NCBI GenBank assembly: GCA_037157565.1
Contig: JAZHRO010000013.1
Coordinates: 115,148,001 to 115,212,000, forward strand
Direction of reading: 5' to 3'
Length of the DNA stretch: 64,000 bases
DNA from: Thalassia testudinum
Taxonomy: Eukaryota; Streptophyta; Magnoliopsida; Alismatales; Hydrocharitaceae
The notes below the pieces were generated by a model. The model did not search any database, was not told the origin of the DNA, and was given only the letters and a program-made list of their open reading frames with translations. How positions within the stretch are numbered: the stretch's first letter is position 1; each line of letters starts with the position of its first letter. This document shows, piece after piece, positions 31,878-44,755 of the stretch. The position numbers and the translations under genes are program-made.

Positions 31878-33571
31878 TGACGAGTCGACTTTCCGCTTTG
31901 CGTTGTAGTATTTAAGTGGTGGAAAAATCGACTAATAAAAAAAAAAAAAACCACTCATAGAAGAGCAGGTCGTGTCCACAGGGAGGCAATTATGCAATAA
32001 ACTTTTGATTATTTTATATTCTTTTGGTTAAGCATGAAATCCCTATTCAAATCTGATATAAAATGCGATGGAAAGTTGATTCACAATAACTTAAAAAGAT
32101 AAGGGTATATGTGCAGTTTTCCCTCACTGAAATCTTCAATAAATATATGATGATTTTATGTAATTTTCACTTGACAGATACTAAAGAAAATTAGTGCACA
32201 GGTTAAGCCCAAAACCAATCTTAAAACAGGTGAATATCAATAACATGTAATTATTAGAAAGCATGAGGGTGCATTCGCAATTTTATCGTAATAAAATAAT
32301 AATAAATCAAAAATCAGGTTTTGGCAATGTTAACGAATGTAATAACTAATTGAAGTCAAAACAGAGCATTTACTCTCTCTCCTCGCGAGAGAGAGAGCAC
32401 CGGCGGGCTGTGGACGCGTTAGGGAGGTTGGCGAGGATGAGGCCTATCCGATGGGGGCCGCGGCATCGATAGAGATGGTCGGAGGTGGCTGACCAGTGGA
32501 GGAGATGAACGCCGGAGGAGGCTGTCTGCTGTTGTGAAGGTGCTGCTTGAGAGAGGTGCGCGGAGGTGTGCGCCTGCGGGCGTGGCCTGGCAGAGGTGGA
32601 CGGGCGCACGCCTGCAGGCATGAAGGCGTGCAGCAGGAAGGAGGGCACGCAGTGCAGTGCCTGCTAGGCTGCTTGGTGCGGTGCGGTGCTTGCGGTTCGC
32701 TCTGCAGTGGAGAGCACTGGAGGAGGAGGAACGCGTGCGCTGGAGCAGGTGAGTGAGCGAGCGTCAGCGCACTGCAGTAGGGCACAGCCTGGCAGGTGAA
32801 GGCAGGCGAAGGAGACGCTGCGGCGAGGTGTGCGCCTGCAGTAGGGGGCACACCTGCGGGGAGGCGTTGGAGGGTGGACGTGCCTGCTGGCGCGGCTGGA
32901 GGATGAGGGCGGGCGTGCTTGCGAGCGCAGGTGGCGGTGCAGAGCAACGTTTGCAGGCGTTGAGGGGCGAGGGTGGTGCCTGCAGGAGGGGGGTGCTGTG
33001 GTGTGCGCGGTGCTAGCGCCTACAGGAGGGCTGGAGCAGGTAGAGGTGAGGGCGTGAGCGGTGCTTGCAGGAGGGGGGGCACTAGGGCGCAGCTGCAGGC
33101 GCACGGTGGGGAGCCTGCAGCTTTGGGTGCATGGGGAAGATGCAGAACCACAGTGCACGCCGAAGTTACCCACTCTCTGGATGACCCTCCCTCCCCTTTC
33201 TCCACCTCTTCTTTTAACTCCTCTCCTTTGCACGTGCATGAGTTAAGGGATTTTTTCAAATCCCTTACCTATTTCTAGCCTCGTTTGTTGAGGGAGGGCA
33301 GCGAGATATCAGATAAACGTGCGGGAGGAGTTGCGGCTAGCTGAAGATCAGATAAATGTTGGGGAAATTTATCCCCCCCACTTCCTCTTTCCAAATATTA
33401 TTCCTGCAATCATAAAAATGTAAATTATTATATATTAAGTTATAGAATAGATGTAAACCTAAATCATGATGCATGCAAACATTTTATAACTTAATGTAAT
33501 TATTAGCAAACCTAAAAGATACAATTAAAGTTACTTAGGCATAATATTAGTCTATTAAAATGGACTCATCA
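31878..33571 (-). repeat. 3' LTR of element P
   Basis: 1694 bases, ending against the PPT at 33572. The U5 motif on minus (cctccctgtggacacgacc) is at about 31968-31987. A GC-rich middle (about 32380-33170) is full of GCCTGCA-type units. A hairpin TAAGGGATTT/AAATCCCTTA lies at about 33243-33266. Long open frames on both strands in the GC-rich part are compositional; they show no domain and recur with indels in the other LTR. Confidence 0.9.
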
Positions 33572-33610
33572 AATACCCCCATGCCTAAGATTTGCAAGTC
33601 CCTAGCAAAA
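33572..33610 (-). other. Element P PPT and pre-PPT hairpin
   Basis: On minus: TTTTTGCTAG-GGA-CTTGCAAA (one stem position changed), then TCTTAGGCATGGGGGTATT against the LTR start TGATGAGTCC. Confidence 0.8.
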
Positions 33611-35170
33611 ATGAAAAATAATAGAAGTAATCAGAAGATTTCTTCTTTTCTTACTACAAAACTTTAGAAATCCAGACAAATTTGAAGTGCTGATAGCCTA
33701 GGTAACAGATCCAAGTGAAAAAGCCAATTCACATTGAGAGTTCGTACTTCACCCTTGGTAAATATTTCTGCCAGGATAAGCAACTACTTCCCTTGGGGAT
33801 AAAGCAGACGATAATCTGTAATTTGACCCCGGCATTTGGCTTAGGTAGGAGATATCGAGTTGAATTGATTTGTATTTAGTGGCACACACTCATCTGGTGC
33901 TACATGTAGTCTAGTACTACAGACTCTAGATCTCTAGACTAGTATAAAAGTCAACTCAGAGAGAGGCTAAATAACTGTGCTCTCTTGATGTTCCTGGGTG
34001 CTCACTCTTTTCTCTCTTTCTGAGATCACAAATCTCGCCAGATTTAGTAATTGTACTCATTGTTTGGTGGCCTCACATGGCATCCACACTTCAATTAAAG
34101 TCCTAATAACTCTACAACTAAGTTAGAGTACTCAACCAATATTCGGGCGATCAGAAATACTAAAAGGTAGGTATGGGTCATATTTGGTGGAATGCGAAAA
34201 GTGTTCTATTGCCTCAGAAACAATGTTACATTATAACTTGGACCCTCTTATTTTTTGTAATATAAATATTTCTTCTTTTTCTATTTCTTCTTTTTTTCTT
34301 TTTCTTCTTGTTTTCTTTTCTCTTTTTTTTTATATAATATAAATCAACATAATACGACACAGACTTTTATTTATGAGGCATTATTCGGGATGATGATGGT
34401 CAAAAGGATATTGTGTAGCTTATTTGGTGGAAGTGCCTATTCTCGGCACCGGGAAGGAATGGATAGGGCAGGCGTATTTTTGACCTTTGACACTATTACC
34501 CTCCTTCAGCCGAGGACTCTATGAAGGACGGTCGTAACCATCCACCATAGTTATAGCTTTATTAAGACTCAATCTCTATGTATCTGCCTTATTTGGTGAC
34601 TCTCAGGATTTCACACAAAGTACGCACACAGGAACAGAGAGCGAAAAACTATGCCTAACTCTGAAGTATCATCATCTAATTGTCCAAAAGTTAAGAGTCC
34701 TTGCACTAGACTTAGCGCACCAGTAATCTCTTTACTTTCTTCTCACAAATATGAGGTAGATCTACTAGAAGATAGTATGCCTGACTCCCTATGAACTGTT
34801 CAAGGGTTTAGTAGAGTACAAATGCTTATTAGTTTTCTTCAAGGATCTATTACCAAGTCTACGTGCACATGAAATAAATGTACTAGATTCTAAACTTAAG
34901 AAATAATTTTAAGAAGAAAAACCTCCAATGACAAAGGTATTCTGCTAGGGACTAACCCATTCAGCTCAAGAAAAGAGAACTTTTTTTTTTTTAAACATGT
35001 ATGCAAATATTTATAAATGCTATAAACATTCTCAGGTTATACCCTCCATGCCTAAGACTGACAATGTCCTCATTGGAAAAATACAGACATAGAAGAATAT
35101 CACCTGAGGAGGAGAGTGGGAGGAGCTAAGGCTCCTCAAGCCAAAGTGCATCCAAAACCTGCCCATCTGA
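33611..35170 (-). other. Element P 3' noncoding region
   Basis: No gene seen. It parallels the O 3' region: conserved island 34418-34547, TTTGGTGG motifs (plus orientation) at about 34063, 34182 and 34424, and a second PPT-like GGCATGGAGGGTAT on minus at about 35039-35052. A T-rich simple tract is at about 34260-34340. Confidence 0.6.
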
Positions 35171-36335
35171 AAGAGTAATATACGGTTTAAGTCACTGGCC
35201 ATTTACTTTAAAGCTCGCACCTGAAATAGGGTTCCTAATCCCTATAGCTCCATGAGGGAAAGTATTGATAACAACGTATGGCCCATACCAGCAGGACTTG
35301 AGCTTTCTAGGAAATAATTTAAGTCTAGAATTGAAAAGCCAAACCCACTGGTTGGGCTCAAAAGTCTTTCTAATGATGTGCTTGTCATGGAAGACTTTCG
35401 TATATTGTTTGTAAGCTTGAAAAGTTTCATAAGCTTCATTACGAAGCTCCTCAAGCTCACTTAATTCTAACATGCGTGCCTTTCCCGCTTTATTCAGATT
35501 CAAGTTAACATTTTTAATAGCCCAATAAGCTTTATGTTGGATTTCAACGGGAAGGTGGCACGCTTTTCCGTAGACAAGATGGAAAGGAGACATGCCCAAG
35601 GGAGTCTTTTGTAGGCCCAAAGAGCATCATTTAGTTTTTTAGACTAATCCTTCCGATCATGCCTGACAGTTTTTTCTAAAATTCGCTTAATCTCCTTATT
35701 GGACACTTCAACTTGTCCACTCGTTTGGGGATGATAAGGTGTGGCTATCATGTGGTTGACTCCCAAATTTTGGAGTAGTCTTGTGAAGTGTACCTTCTTA
35801 AAGTGAGGTCCTCCATCACTTATGATCGTCCTTGGGCACCCATACCGAGAAATGATATTAGCCTTAACAAAGCCCAAGACCACGAAATGGTCATTGGTTC
35901 ACGTGGGTATGGCTGCTATCCATTTTGATACATATTCAATAGCCACAAGGATGTATTCATATCCGAAGGACACAGGAAAGGGACCCATGAGTCAATGCCC
36001 CAAATATCAAAGATTTCAACAGGGAGGATAGGTTGTTGGGGCATCTCATCCCTTTTTCCAATGGTTCCCGTCTGCTGGCAACGTAGACATGCGCCCACAT
36101 ACGTATGTGCATCTCGGAATAATGTGGGCCACCAAAAACCAGACTGAAGAACCTTATGGGCAATCTTCTTCCCACTAAAATGTCCCCCACAGTGGAGGTC
36201 ATGGTAGAAACTCAGAACAGTTCTTTGTTCTTCATCAGGGACGCAACGGCGAAACAGCTGGTCAGGGCCTATTCTAAAAAGCTCGGGTTCCTCCCAGTGA
36301 TAAAATTTAGCATTGGCGAGAAACCTATCTCTCTT
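35171..36335 (-). pseudogene. Element P integrase
   Basis: On minus: zinc-finger region (about 36210-36050, 'FYHDLHCGGHFSGKK ... CLRCQQTGTIGK'), '[11 protein letters not shown]' with the usual Phe-Met-Gly lost to a frame slip near 35985, 'IISDGGPHF' (about 35835-35810), '[23 protein letters not shown]' ending at TAG 35644-35646, then 'GKACHLPVEIQHKAYWAIK' and 'FEPNQWVWLFNSRLKLFPRKLKSCWYGPYVVI', ending at TGA about 35192. The DDE residues are visible but spread over several frames. Closest in the window to the integrase of R. Confidence 0.87.
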
Positions 36336-36953
36336 CTACTTGCCCCAAGTACTGGGGGTAATGCCCGTGACCAGATAGTTTACTATGTCAGCGAACCAAG
36401 GAGTTTTAGCTTCCATGGCCGTTAGAGACTCATTAGGGAAAGTCTCTTGAATACTGCCAGCAAGGTTTGATGCCTCAATAGGGATCCTAGACAAATGGTC
36501 TACTACCACATTCTCAACTCCTTTCTTGTCTTTAATTTCCAGGTCAAATTCTTGGAGTAACAAAATCCAACGAATTAGGCGAGGTTTGGTGTCCTTTTTA
36601 GCCAGAAGATGCTTAAGGGCTAAATGATCAGTGAACACCACAACTTTGGATCCCAAAAAATAAGACCAAAACTTTTTCAAAGCAAATACTACAGCAAGTA
36701 ATTCCTTTTCAGTGACCGTGTAGTTTTGCTGAGGATCCGTAAGGGTCTTGCTGGCATAATGCAGCACATGAGGTTTGCCATCAACCCTTTGACCTAAGAC
36801 CGCTCCCACTGCAAAATCAGAAGCATCGCACATAAGCTCAAACAAGAGGGTCCAATCTGGTGCTTGAAGAATCGGTGCAGTAATGAAGGCTTTCTTCAAA
36901 ACTTGGAAAGCCTCGTCACATCTATCATCAAAATCGAAGAAGACATCCTTCAC
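36336..36953 (-). pseudogene. Element P RNase H
   Basis: An uninterrupted frame of about 205 codons. '[18 protein letters not shown]' carries the first Asp, '[43 protein letters not shown]' the Glu and next Asp, and '[13 protein letters not shown]' the tether (one Ala to Val change relative to the others). It is the least damaged piece of P. Confidence 0.9.
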
Positions 36954-37846
36954 TAACAGGTCGTAGAGTGGCTTAGAGATTTTACTGAAATCTCTAATGA
37001 AGCGCCTATAAATCCAGCATGGCCAAGGAAAGATCTAACCTAACGAACATTGGCAGGCAATGGAAGCTTAGAGATGGAATCAATTTTTGCGGTGTCCACC
37101 TCTAATCCTCTCTCGGAAACTATATGCCCTAACACAATGCCTTGCTAGACCATAAAGTGGCTTTTCTCCCAGCTAAGCACCAGCTTTGCCTCTTCGCAAA
37201 GGGTTAAGACTTTATCAAGGTGCGAAAGGCATAGGTCAAACAATGAGCCAAAAATGGAGAAGTCATCCATGAAAATTTCAATGAACTCGTCAATCATATC
37301 AGAAAAGATAGCCATCATACAACGTTGGAAAGTGGCAGGAGCGTTCATAACCCAAATGGCATTCGATGGAACGTAAAAGTGCCATACGGACTCATGAAGG
37401 TGGTACGCTCCTGATCATCAAGAAAAATGACTATCTGATTGTACCCAGAGTACCCGTCAAGAAAACAAAAGTACTTGTTCCCTGCCAATCGCTCCATAAT
37501 TTGATCGATAAACGGTAAGGGGAAATGGTCTTTCTGGGTAGCCGTGTTTAAACAGTGGTAATCAATGTAGACCCTCCAACCAGTTGAGGGTCTAGTGGTC
37601 ACCAGTTCACCTTGGTCATTCTCTCCCACAGTGATTCCTGCCTTTTTCGGAACTACGTGAATAGGACTAACCCATTTACTATCTGAAATGGGATAGATAA
37701 TCCCTGCATCTAGCCATTTTAGAATCTCCTTTTTAACAACCTCCCACATATTTGGATTGAGCCTTCTTTGCATATCTCGGAAAGGCTTCACAGACTCGTC
37801 CGTGTATATATGATGCATGCAAAGAGAGGGATCAACCCCCTTAATA
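36954..37846 (-). pseudogene. Element P reverse transcriptase
   Basis: On minus: 'MQRRLNPNMWEVVKKEILKWLDAGIIYPISDSKWVSPIHVVPKKAGITV' (about 37780-37615), 'WRVYIDYHCLNTATQKDHFPLPFIDQ' (Cys/His where relatives have RK), 'YSGYNQIVI', 'MPFGL', then a frame break at about 37345 and 'NAPATFQRCMMAIFSDMIDEFIEIFMDDFSIFG' with FMDD at 37273-37262. TAG codons lie at 37145-37147 and about 37040-37042. Confidence 0.9.
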
Positions 37847-38953
37847 TCAGCAATTGTCTAGGCAATTGCTTCCTTGTGTCTGTAAACACTCAAGCAGAGC
37901 TCCCTCCTGCAATTCAGATAATGCAGACGAGATAATAATGGGGAGCATGTTATTAGGGCCAAGGAAAGCATATTTCAATGTGCTCGAGAGGGGTTTCAAC
38001 TCCAATTCAGGAGCCTTTTGGATTGAGGGTTTTAGTTGAGATGTCCTCGCCTCAAGCAGCGGATCTACCTTCACAGTCCCGGGTAGGGACAGAGACTCAG
38101 TGTGTATCCCCAGTAACTCTTCTAGTTCGGGCATTTTCCTTTCAGTTTCTTTAATAATCGAGGGATGGTCCTGAGATATGACCTTCTGAAGGGGATCTCT
38201 ACATAAGAGTGCTAGAGTAGTCTCTTCAATTATTTCAATGACCTCAATCTGAGAACAATCTTCAAATTCGGGTTGCTTGTAAGTATCAAAAACATTCAAC
38301 CGGATCTTCTTGTTCCCAAAGCCCATTTTAAGTGCCCCAGATCTACAATTTATAGAGGCATTGGCTGTGGCCAAGAAGGGGCGTCCCAGAATAATGGACA
38401 ACTTTGTGGGCTTATTAGATGGGTCAGTATCAAGTACCAGAAAGTCAACGGGGAAGAAGAAATCCTCCACTCTCACAAGGGCATCTTCCAACAATCCCCA
38501 CGGTGTCTTAAGTGATCTGTCTGCAACTTGGAGGATTACTAGACTAGGCTTCAGCTTTCCTCCTCCCAAAAGGTCATAGACAGAGCTCGGTAGAATGTTT
38601 ACCCCCGCACCCAGATCAAGCAGAGCCTCGTCAATGTGTTGATTACCTATAACCACTAAAATATACAGGGCCCATGGGTCTTTCATTTTGGGGGGTGTTC
38701 CATGCTGAAGAACCGAGCTAACATGGTCAGGCAGGATGACCTTGGTTTGGACTTGTTTCCTAGATTGGCACTTCTGGGTGCATAGGTCCTTCAGAAACTT
38801 GGCATAGGACGGAATCTGTTTAATCGCTTCCAACAGAGGCAAGTTAATCTGGACTTGCCTAAAAGTATCCATAATCTCTTCTGTCTTATCCTTGGCTCCA
38901 GACGAGCCAACAGAAGATTCCCTAGGAGCAGATAGGCGCTCTGGATAGGGCAC
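37847..38953 (-). pseudogene. Element P protease and linker
   Basis: 368 codons open on minus. 'INLPLLEAIKQIPSYAKFLKDLCTQKCQSRK' is the pre-protease block. 'IDEALLDLGAGVNILPSSVYDLLGGG' gives the DLG-A active site, and 'LSIILGRPFLATANASINC' the flap-side block. The linker 'STLKYAFLGPNNMLPIIISSALSELQEGALLECL' follows. The frame slips just before 37870 and a TAG (about 37858-37860) takes the place of Trp in the 'EAIAW' block. Confidence 0.88.
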
Positions 38954-40188
38954 CCTCGGCTTCTGGTAGAGGGGTCATCATGGCGGGAAAGGGGTGGTGG
39001 AAGGACGACATCCTCATTGTGGGTGATTTTGTGCGAGGGAGAGTGGTGTGGCTCTTCCTCGGGTGAGATGGAAGTCGGGTCAGGTGTGGAAGGGGAATTC
39101 TGAGATGTAACCGTAGGAGTGTTATTAGGCTTGTCAATCTTTTTTCCACTCCTCAACACGGTCACTACTTGGGTGTGCTCCGTGAATACAACCCCCTTGC
39201 TCTGAGGGTTCTCCTCAGAAGAGCTAGGCAGATTCCCCGGATCACGTTGCCTAACTGCCTCAATAAGATGACCAATTTGGGATTACATATCAGTAATCAT
39301 CTTATTCTGAGATTGGATAACCATATTCTGATGCTCTTGCATTGCTTTCATCATGGTCTTCAGTTCATCCATCTCAGAGGGCTTATTCGGAGGAGGATTT
39401 TCATAAGAAGGTTGGTATGTGGGCTGGGGAGGTAAGGGTCTTGTATTCCCTGAGTTAGAAGCATCACCTTGCTTCCAAGAGAAGTTTGGATGGTTCCGCC
39501 ACCCTGGATTATAAGTGTTGGAGTAAGGGTTATTGCTAGGAGGGCGGAAACCTTGGGCCGCGTTCAAGTTGGCCTAAATCAACTCAAGGAATTGGTTTGC
39601 CTGATGGCACTCCGCAGTGGCGTGCGTTGTGCTTTGGCAAATGGAGCATTCTCTTGAAGCCTGAAAAATAGAGGCTACTTGTGGGTTCATGCCGGGGTTT
39701 GCTAAAAGCCTATCAAAGTTTTTATTCAATAGTTGAATCTGATAAGCCAAATCCTGAGAAACCCCAACTTCATGGGCCTCTATCTTCCTCTGCAAGATTG
39801 ATGGTTTTCTTTCTTGATAGGCAGAGGACAGATGTATGGAGTTGTCACTTAATGTTTCAAATAATGCCCAAGCTTCATCCTCAGTTCTGGTCATGAAGGT
39901 TCCTGCACAGGCTGCATCAATGGTTTGCCTATGCCTTTCAGATAATCCGTTATATAACCTTTCAACCAACTACCATCTTGGCACTTGATGGTGGGGGCAT
40001 AACCTAAGAAGGTCATTAAAGTGCTCCCAAGTCTCATGAAATTGCTCCCCTTCCTATTGAGTAAAACCCATAATCTCTCTTCTGTAATGGTTGGTTTTAG
40101 TCATAGGAAAATACTTTTTTAAAAATTCTCCCTTAAGGGTGGCCCAATCGTTTACCCTTGCATCGAGGGTATAATAACAGTGCTTAGC
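38954..40188 (-). pseudogene. gag: Element P gag, N-terminus lost
   Basis: On minus from 40188: 'TLDARVNDWATLKGEFLKKYFPMTKTNHYRREI' (capsid region), then 'LVERLYNGLSERHRQTIDAACAGTFMTRTEDEAWALFETLSDNSIH' (39970-39830). The cysteine-containing piece 'SRECSICQSTTHATAECHQANQF' (about 39655-39590) fits a CX2CX4HX4C zinc knuckle. 'NAAQGFRPPSNNPYSNTYNPGWRNHPNFSWKQGD' and 'VTVLRSGKKIDKP' follow. TAG codons are at 39970-39972 and 39574-39576. The first roughly 120 codons are absent because of element Q and an associated deletion. Confidence 0.88.
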
Positions 40189-43049
40189 TGATTGCGCAGC
40201 AATCATAGGTCTTAATTGACCTAGATTAAGCTAGGACTTAGCATAAGTTAGGGTTATTCATGCATGCATACGCATTATCTGCATCTTTACTGCTTTCCTT
40301 TAGCTATGCATAAAATGATGTTATAATGTGCTAATTAAGTACATTATGTCGATTGCAGGGAGTAAGCTGATCAGGACCTGGATCTGAAGCTGGATCAGGA
40401 ATAACGGGAGTTGTAGCAGAGCTGGAGCAGAAGGCCTAGTTTAGATGTAGGAATAATAATGTAAGGGGGTTAAAGGTTTTCTATCCTATTAAGTAGAAAT
40501 AAAGTAGTAAAATGTGAAGAGCATAGGTCCATCCTAGCCCTAGGATAGCCTAGAGACCTCCCAAAGACTTAGCCACCCTTAGATTAGGTCACCGCACCCT
40601 AGGAAGCCTTAAAACCCTAGTCCCAACCCTTCTATGGACATCCAGATAAGTTTTAGGATGACCAATACCCTTAGCCAACTCCCGCACACTTCAAACCCAC
40701 TTCTGCAGTGTTATTGGACGTCCAGACACTTTGTCAGACGTCCAATTTCTACAGAATACCCAAAATAGAACCCGAAATCCTTCCTGACTCTGATTGGACA
40801 TCCAGACAACAAGTCTGGACTTCTGATTTTTGAGTATATGATGTCTGACACTATTATTAGACGTTTGATACTGCTCTCCAATTCCTGTTTTGAGATTTAA
40901 GTCATGATCTTGGATCTCTAGATCCCTAAACCCAATTCTAACCCCATAGGAACCTAAATTAAGGTGCCCTAACCCTAGTACATCACCTCTAGACCTCCCT
41001 AAGGACATAATTAGATCCTCACTAAACCTAATTGACTTGGATCTTAGTCAATTCCATCAGCCTATTCAATTGGACTCATTGAGTCCAATTGAGCCCTGAT
41101 CTCAGCACACACTGTCCAATTGGACTCAGTGAGAGTCCAATTGACCTAAACCTAAATTAATTGAGTTTTTTTACTCTCAATTAAGTTTCCACACACCCAA
41201 TTAAACTTGTATTAAGTTTAATTCCACTTTACCTTCGTGAATTAGGGTTTATAACCCTAATTTGAGACATACCTTGACCTAAACCCACTAGAACCTAACC
41301 TAATCAACCTAGCCACCTAAGTTTCGACCCATACACACCCACACACACCATCCACACAAAAATACCTAGCCTAGAGTTCTCTAGAACTCTCTACCATGTG
41401 TGGTTGCCTTGGTTGCCAAAAATAGCAACCAAGAGCCATTCAATTTTTAGATCCACTTCTGCAGTGTTATTGGATGTCCAGACAACAAGTCTGGACTTCT
41501 GATTTTTTAGGATAAGACATCTGACACTATTATTAGACATCTGATACTGCTCTCCAATTCCTATTTTGAGATTTAAGCCTTGATCTTGGATCTCTAGGTC
41601 CCTAAACCCAATTCTAACCCCATAAGAACCTAAATTAAGGTGCCCTAACCCTAGTATATCACCTCTAGACCTCCCTAAGGACCTAATTAGGTCCTCACTA
41701 AACTTAATTGACTTATATCTTAGTCAATTCCATCAGCCTATTCAATTGGACTAATTGAGTCCAATTGAGCCCTGATCTCAGCACACACTGTCTAATTGGA
41801 CTCAGTAAGAGTCCAATTGACCTAGGCCTAAATTAATTGAGTTGTTTTACTATCAATTAAGTTTCCACACACCCAATTAAACTTGTATTAAGTTTAATTG
41901 CACTTTACCTTAGTAAATTAGGATTTATAACCCTAATTTGAGACATACCTTGACCTAAACCCACTAGAACCTAACCTAATCAACCTAGCCACCTAAGTTT
42001 CGACCCACACACACCATCCACATGAAAATACCTAGCCTAGAGTTTTCTAGAACTCTCTACCATGTGTGGTTGCCTTGGTTGCCAAAAATAGCAACCAAGA
42101 GCCATTCAATTTTTAGATCCACATTTGGTGGATCTAAAAACCACCATCCACCCTCTCTCTCTCACTCTCCCACAAGCTCCCACCATAGGCCTCTCTAGAG
42201 AATTCCATAATTCTCTAGAGATCTTCCCTTAGGTCTATAAAAAGACCCAATGGGTGGCCATTTGCACCCATTTACTTCCTTGGCATTCATTCCACTTAGG
42301 CTAGCCACTCCCATCTCCACCCCACCTCCACGAGTTGAGCACCACCATGGAGGCCACCATCTCCACGCCAGGAAGCTGGATCAGCTCCCCAACCTCTCTC
42401 CAAGGGCCGGCCTAAGCTCCATTGGCCGCCCCTCCTTCTTCCCTTAGCCACTCAAAGGCCATCGGAGACCACCTTCGAATGCCCTTCCTTCTACTAGATT
42501 AGTAGCTTAGCTTTTCGTATATATACTGCTTTTATTTACTTCTTAGTAGTGTAGTCTTACTTCTCCCCCAATGATGCATGCGAAATCCCCCCATCGATTC
42601 TTGTATGCAATCGTTTTCTGGTAGCTAGGTTTAATTTTTAAGCATTTATGTATAAGCTTTCCTTGAGATTTCCTTGTGAAACAACTCTCCCGCTGAATGA
42701 ATGAAAAATGCTTTTATATATATATTTGTCTCTATATGTTTGAAATCACCATGATCTTAATAATTGTCATTCTTTTTGTGTGATTCAAGTTGCCTGTTTC
42801 CAATTCCTAATATTCTTGCAACTAAGCATGTCATACCTAAATACGTAATAATTACGAACTGGCATGCGATTCTAAACAAAGTAGAGTACGATCAATTTCA
42901 AAAGTAAAAGCAACGCCTCCTAGAGACGAATGACCAGGACTCAAGTCTCGTTATTTTTATAAAACAAAATCTTTGTTGGATCGTACTTCGCGACTATACT
43001 ACGACACATTTCCTTCATATCAAAAACGTGATCTACAATTTTCCCAACA
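40189..43049 (+). repeat. 5' LTR of Q with an internal tandem duplication
   Basis: 2861 bases, TGATTGCG to CCAACA. It is about 700 bases longer than LTR O, explained by an internal duplication (40698-41453 repeated at 41454-42121). The TATA 'CTATAAAAAGACCC' is at about 42236-42249, followed by 'CCAATGGGTGGCCATTTGC'. A hairpin with arms CTTGGTTGC/GCAACCAAG occurs in both duplicate units (about 41409 and 42074). No gene inside. Confidence 0.88.
40698..42121 (+). repeat. Two-copy tandem duplication within LTR Q
   Basis: Unit 1 (756 bases) and unit 2 (about 668 bases) both start CACTTCTGCAGTGTTATTGG and end at TTTTTAGATCCA. Unit 2 lacks some of the GACGTCC-rich start of unit 1 (about 40735-40800). 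LTR O has a single copy. Both copies carry the whole U3 core upstream of the TATA. Confidence 0.85.
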
Positions 43050-43052
43050 AAA

Positions 43053-43070
43053 TGGCACCGTTGCCGGGGA
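43053..43070 (+). other. Q primer-binding site
   Basis: TGGCACCGTTGCCGGGGA, three bases after the LTR end. One transition away from the tRNA-Asp-type PBS TGGCGCCGTTGCCGGGGA that I associate with Athila elements. Followed by 'AGCAACGTCA'. Confidence 0.85.
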
Positions 43071-44755
43071 AGCAACGTCATTTTTCTTGATTTCGATCTT
43101 TTAATTTATCACTGACAAATCTGCCTCTACTTCATTTTTGATGTGCAGGACAACACGGAACGAAAACGAGATCTGCGCACACACCGAGCGCGGCAAAGAA
43201 AAATCAAGTGCACATCATCTATCTTAGATTAGGCTTCTCTTTCTAAACCCTAGGAGTAGATTTACTTGCTGCGATTTCCTTTAAAAAATTCTTTGTGAAA
43301 AAAGAAAAAGATTTTTCTCATTTTGCGAAAAAGAAAGAAAAAAAAATCAAAAAGAAAAATTTTGAAAAAAATCTAGATTAGGTTTCCTTTCGAATCTAGG
43401 TTACTTTGAAAAAAAAAAGATATTTTCTATGAATCTTTTGAAAAGTTCTTTTTGAAAAAAAAAGTGCAAAAGTTTTGAAAAAGAAAAAAAAAATCTTTTT
43501 GGTAGAAGGCTTGAATTTCAAGTTCAAACCTCTTTAAAAGCTTTTCCACCATCTTCTGATTTTCGGTCAGATTTCAAATCTAACTTAAAAATTCAATTGC
43601 CAAAAATATGTCAGCGACAAATTTTGAAATTTGGGTAGAACCTTTATTTTCAAACTATCTTTAAAATGCCACCATTACTTTAAAAAAATTCCAAGTATAA
43701 AATTTTTAAAAATTCACGAAGTGCATAGGGGTCAAACTGACTCAGATTCAAAATTTTTCAAATTTCAAAAAGCAATTCCGAGCAATCCAAGAATCATTTT
43801 TGACTAAAAATGGTGGGGTTTGAAAGCTGATCTCATTATCTTTATTTTCCATATTTTCCCAAATTTTTAAAGATCATTTGATACTGTTTCAAAGTGAAAA
43901 ATCGACCAGGGGTCAAAATTCCATATCTGACCCCCTGATATTCAAAATTCTCTAAAAATTCGGTTGAAATAGTAAAAATTCCAAAAAAATAGTCTTTAAA
44001 AAACTAATTGAAAAAGGAATCTACTTGAAAAATTTTAAATTAATTTGATTCCAATTATTATCAGAAAATCAACATTATTTTTGTGGTCTGCTGAAACATA
44101 GAAAAATCCTAGAAGTGCATGCAACTTAGGTTAAATCCTTAGGGTTACAACTAGAGACCACACATTGGGCTAACTTAGACTTGATCAAGTCTAGTTAGCC
44201 GGTGATCTTGGTCACCTTGTGGGCCACTCACCTCAAACCCCACTAAAGAAAACGGGTTAAAATTAACTTTAAAATACGAAATCAACCCGAGTTCGTTGTC
44301 GTACTACTGAGTGAGTTTAATCTCTCTTTCCAAACCGGGTGACTAAGTCTGTGGGGTAGTGTCAAACGACCGCGGCTCGGGGGTCAACAGAACCGGAGGC
44401 GTAAGCCAAAGGAAGAACCTTCCCCTTAGTCCCCTCGTAACCAGACTGGCTGGGTTAGCTTGAGAGGCGGGATTCACTTTCAGTCGGTTGTACGACGAAC
44501 TTATCTTCAGGAATTCAAATTCATAATGAAAGGCCTTAGCCTTGTCTATAAGGACAATTTATATAAGGACCATTTGATTAACAGGGCCTTAGCCTTGTCC
44601 TGCGTGGCTACACCAACCCAAGGGTTAGGCAGTGTATGCACGGAAAGAGGTCACTTCGACCTCACTTGGTTGGACCTTGGGAGCCACTCCCAAGGAGGCG
44701 AGTCACCTTTCCCGGACCATCTTCTCCCCCCATTTCTTCTACTCCAAGAGCCACC
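43071..44755 (+). other. Q leader
   Basis: 1.7 kb without a gene. The first kilobase mirrors the minus-strand leader at 24910-25936. 44361-44424 matches the BC leader. A-rich simple tracts are at 43310-43350 and 43405-43495. It ends at the gag start. Confidence 0.65.

Noticed and set aside
32444..33278. Long open frames (up to about 190 codons) on both strands, including Ala/Pro/His-rich predictions
   Set aside because: They are in the GC-rich field of P's LTR, recur with frame-disrupting indels in the other LTR (62345-63447), and show no constraint.
44636..44755. Gag start of Q at the upstream Met (44636)
   Set aside because: The ATG at 44756 has the better context (CCACCATGG). The upstream segment matches leader-like sequence, not gag of relatives.
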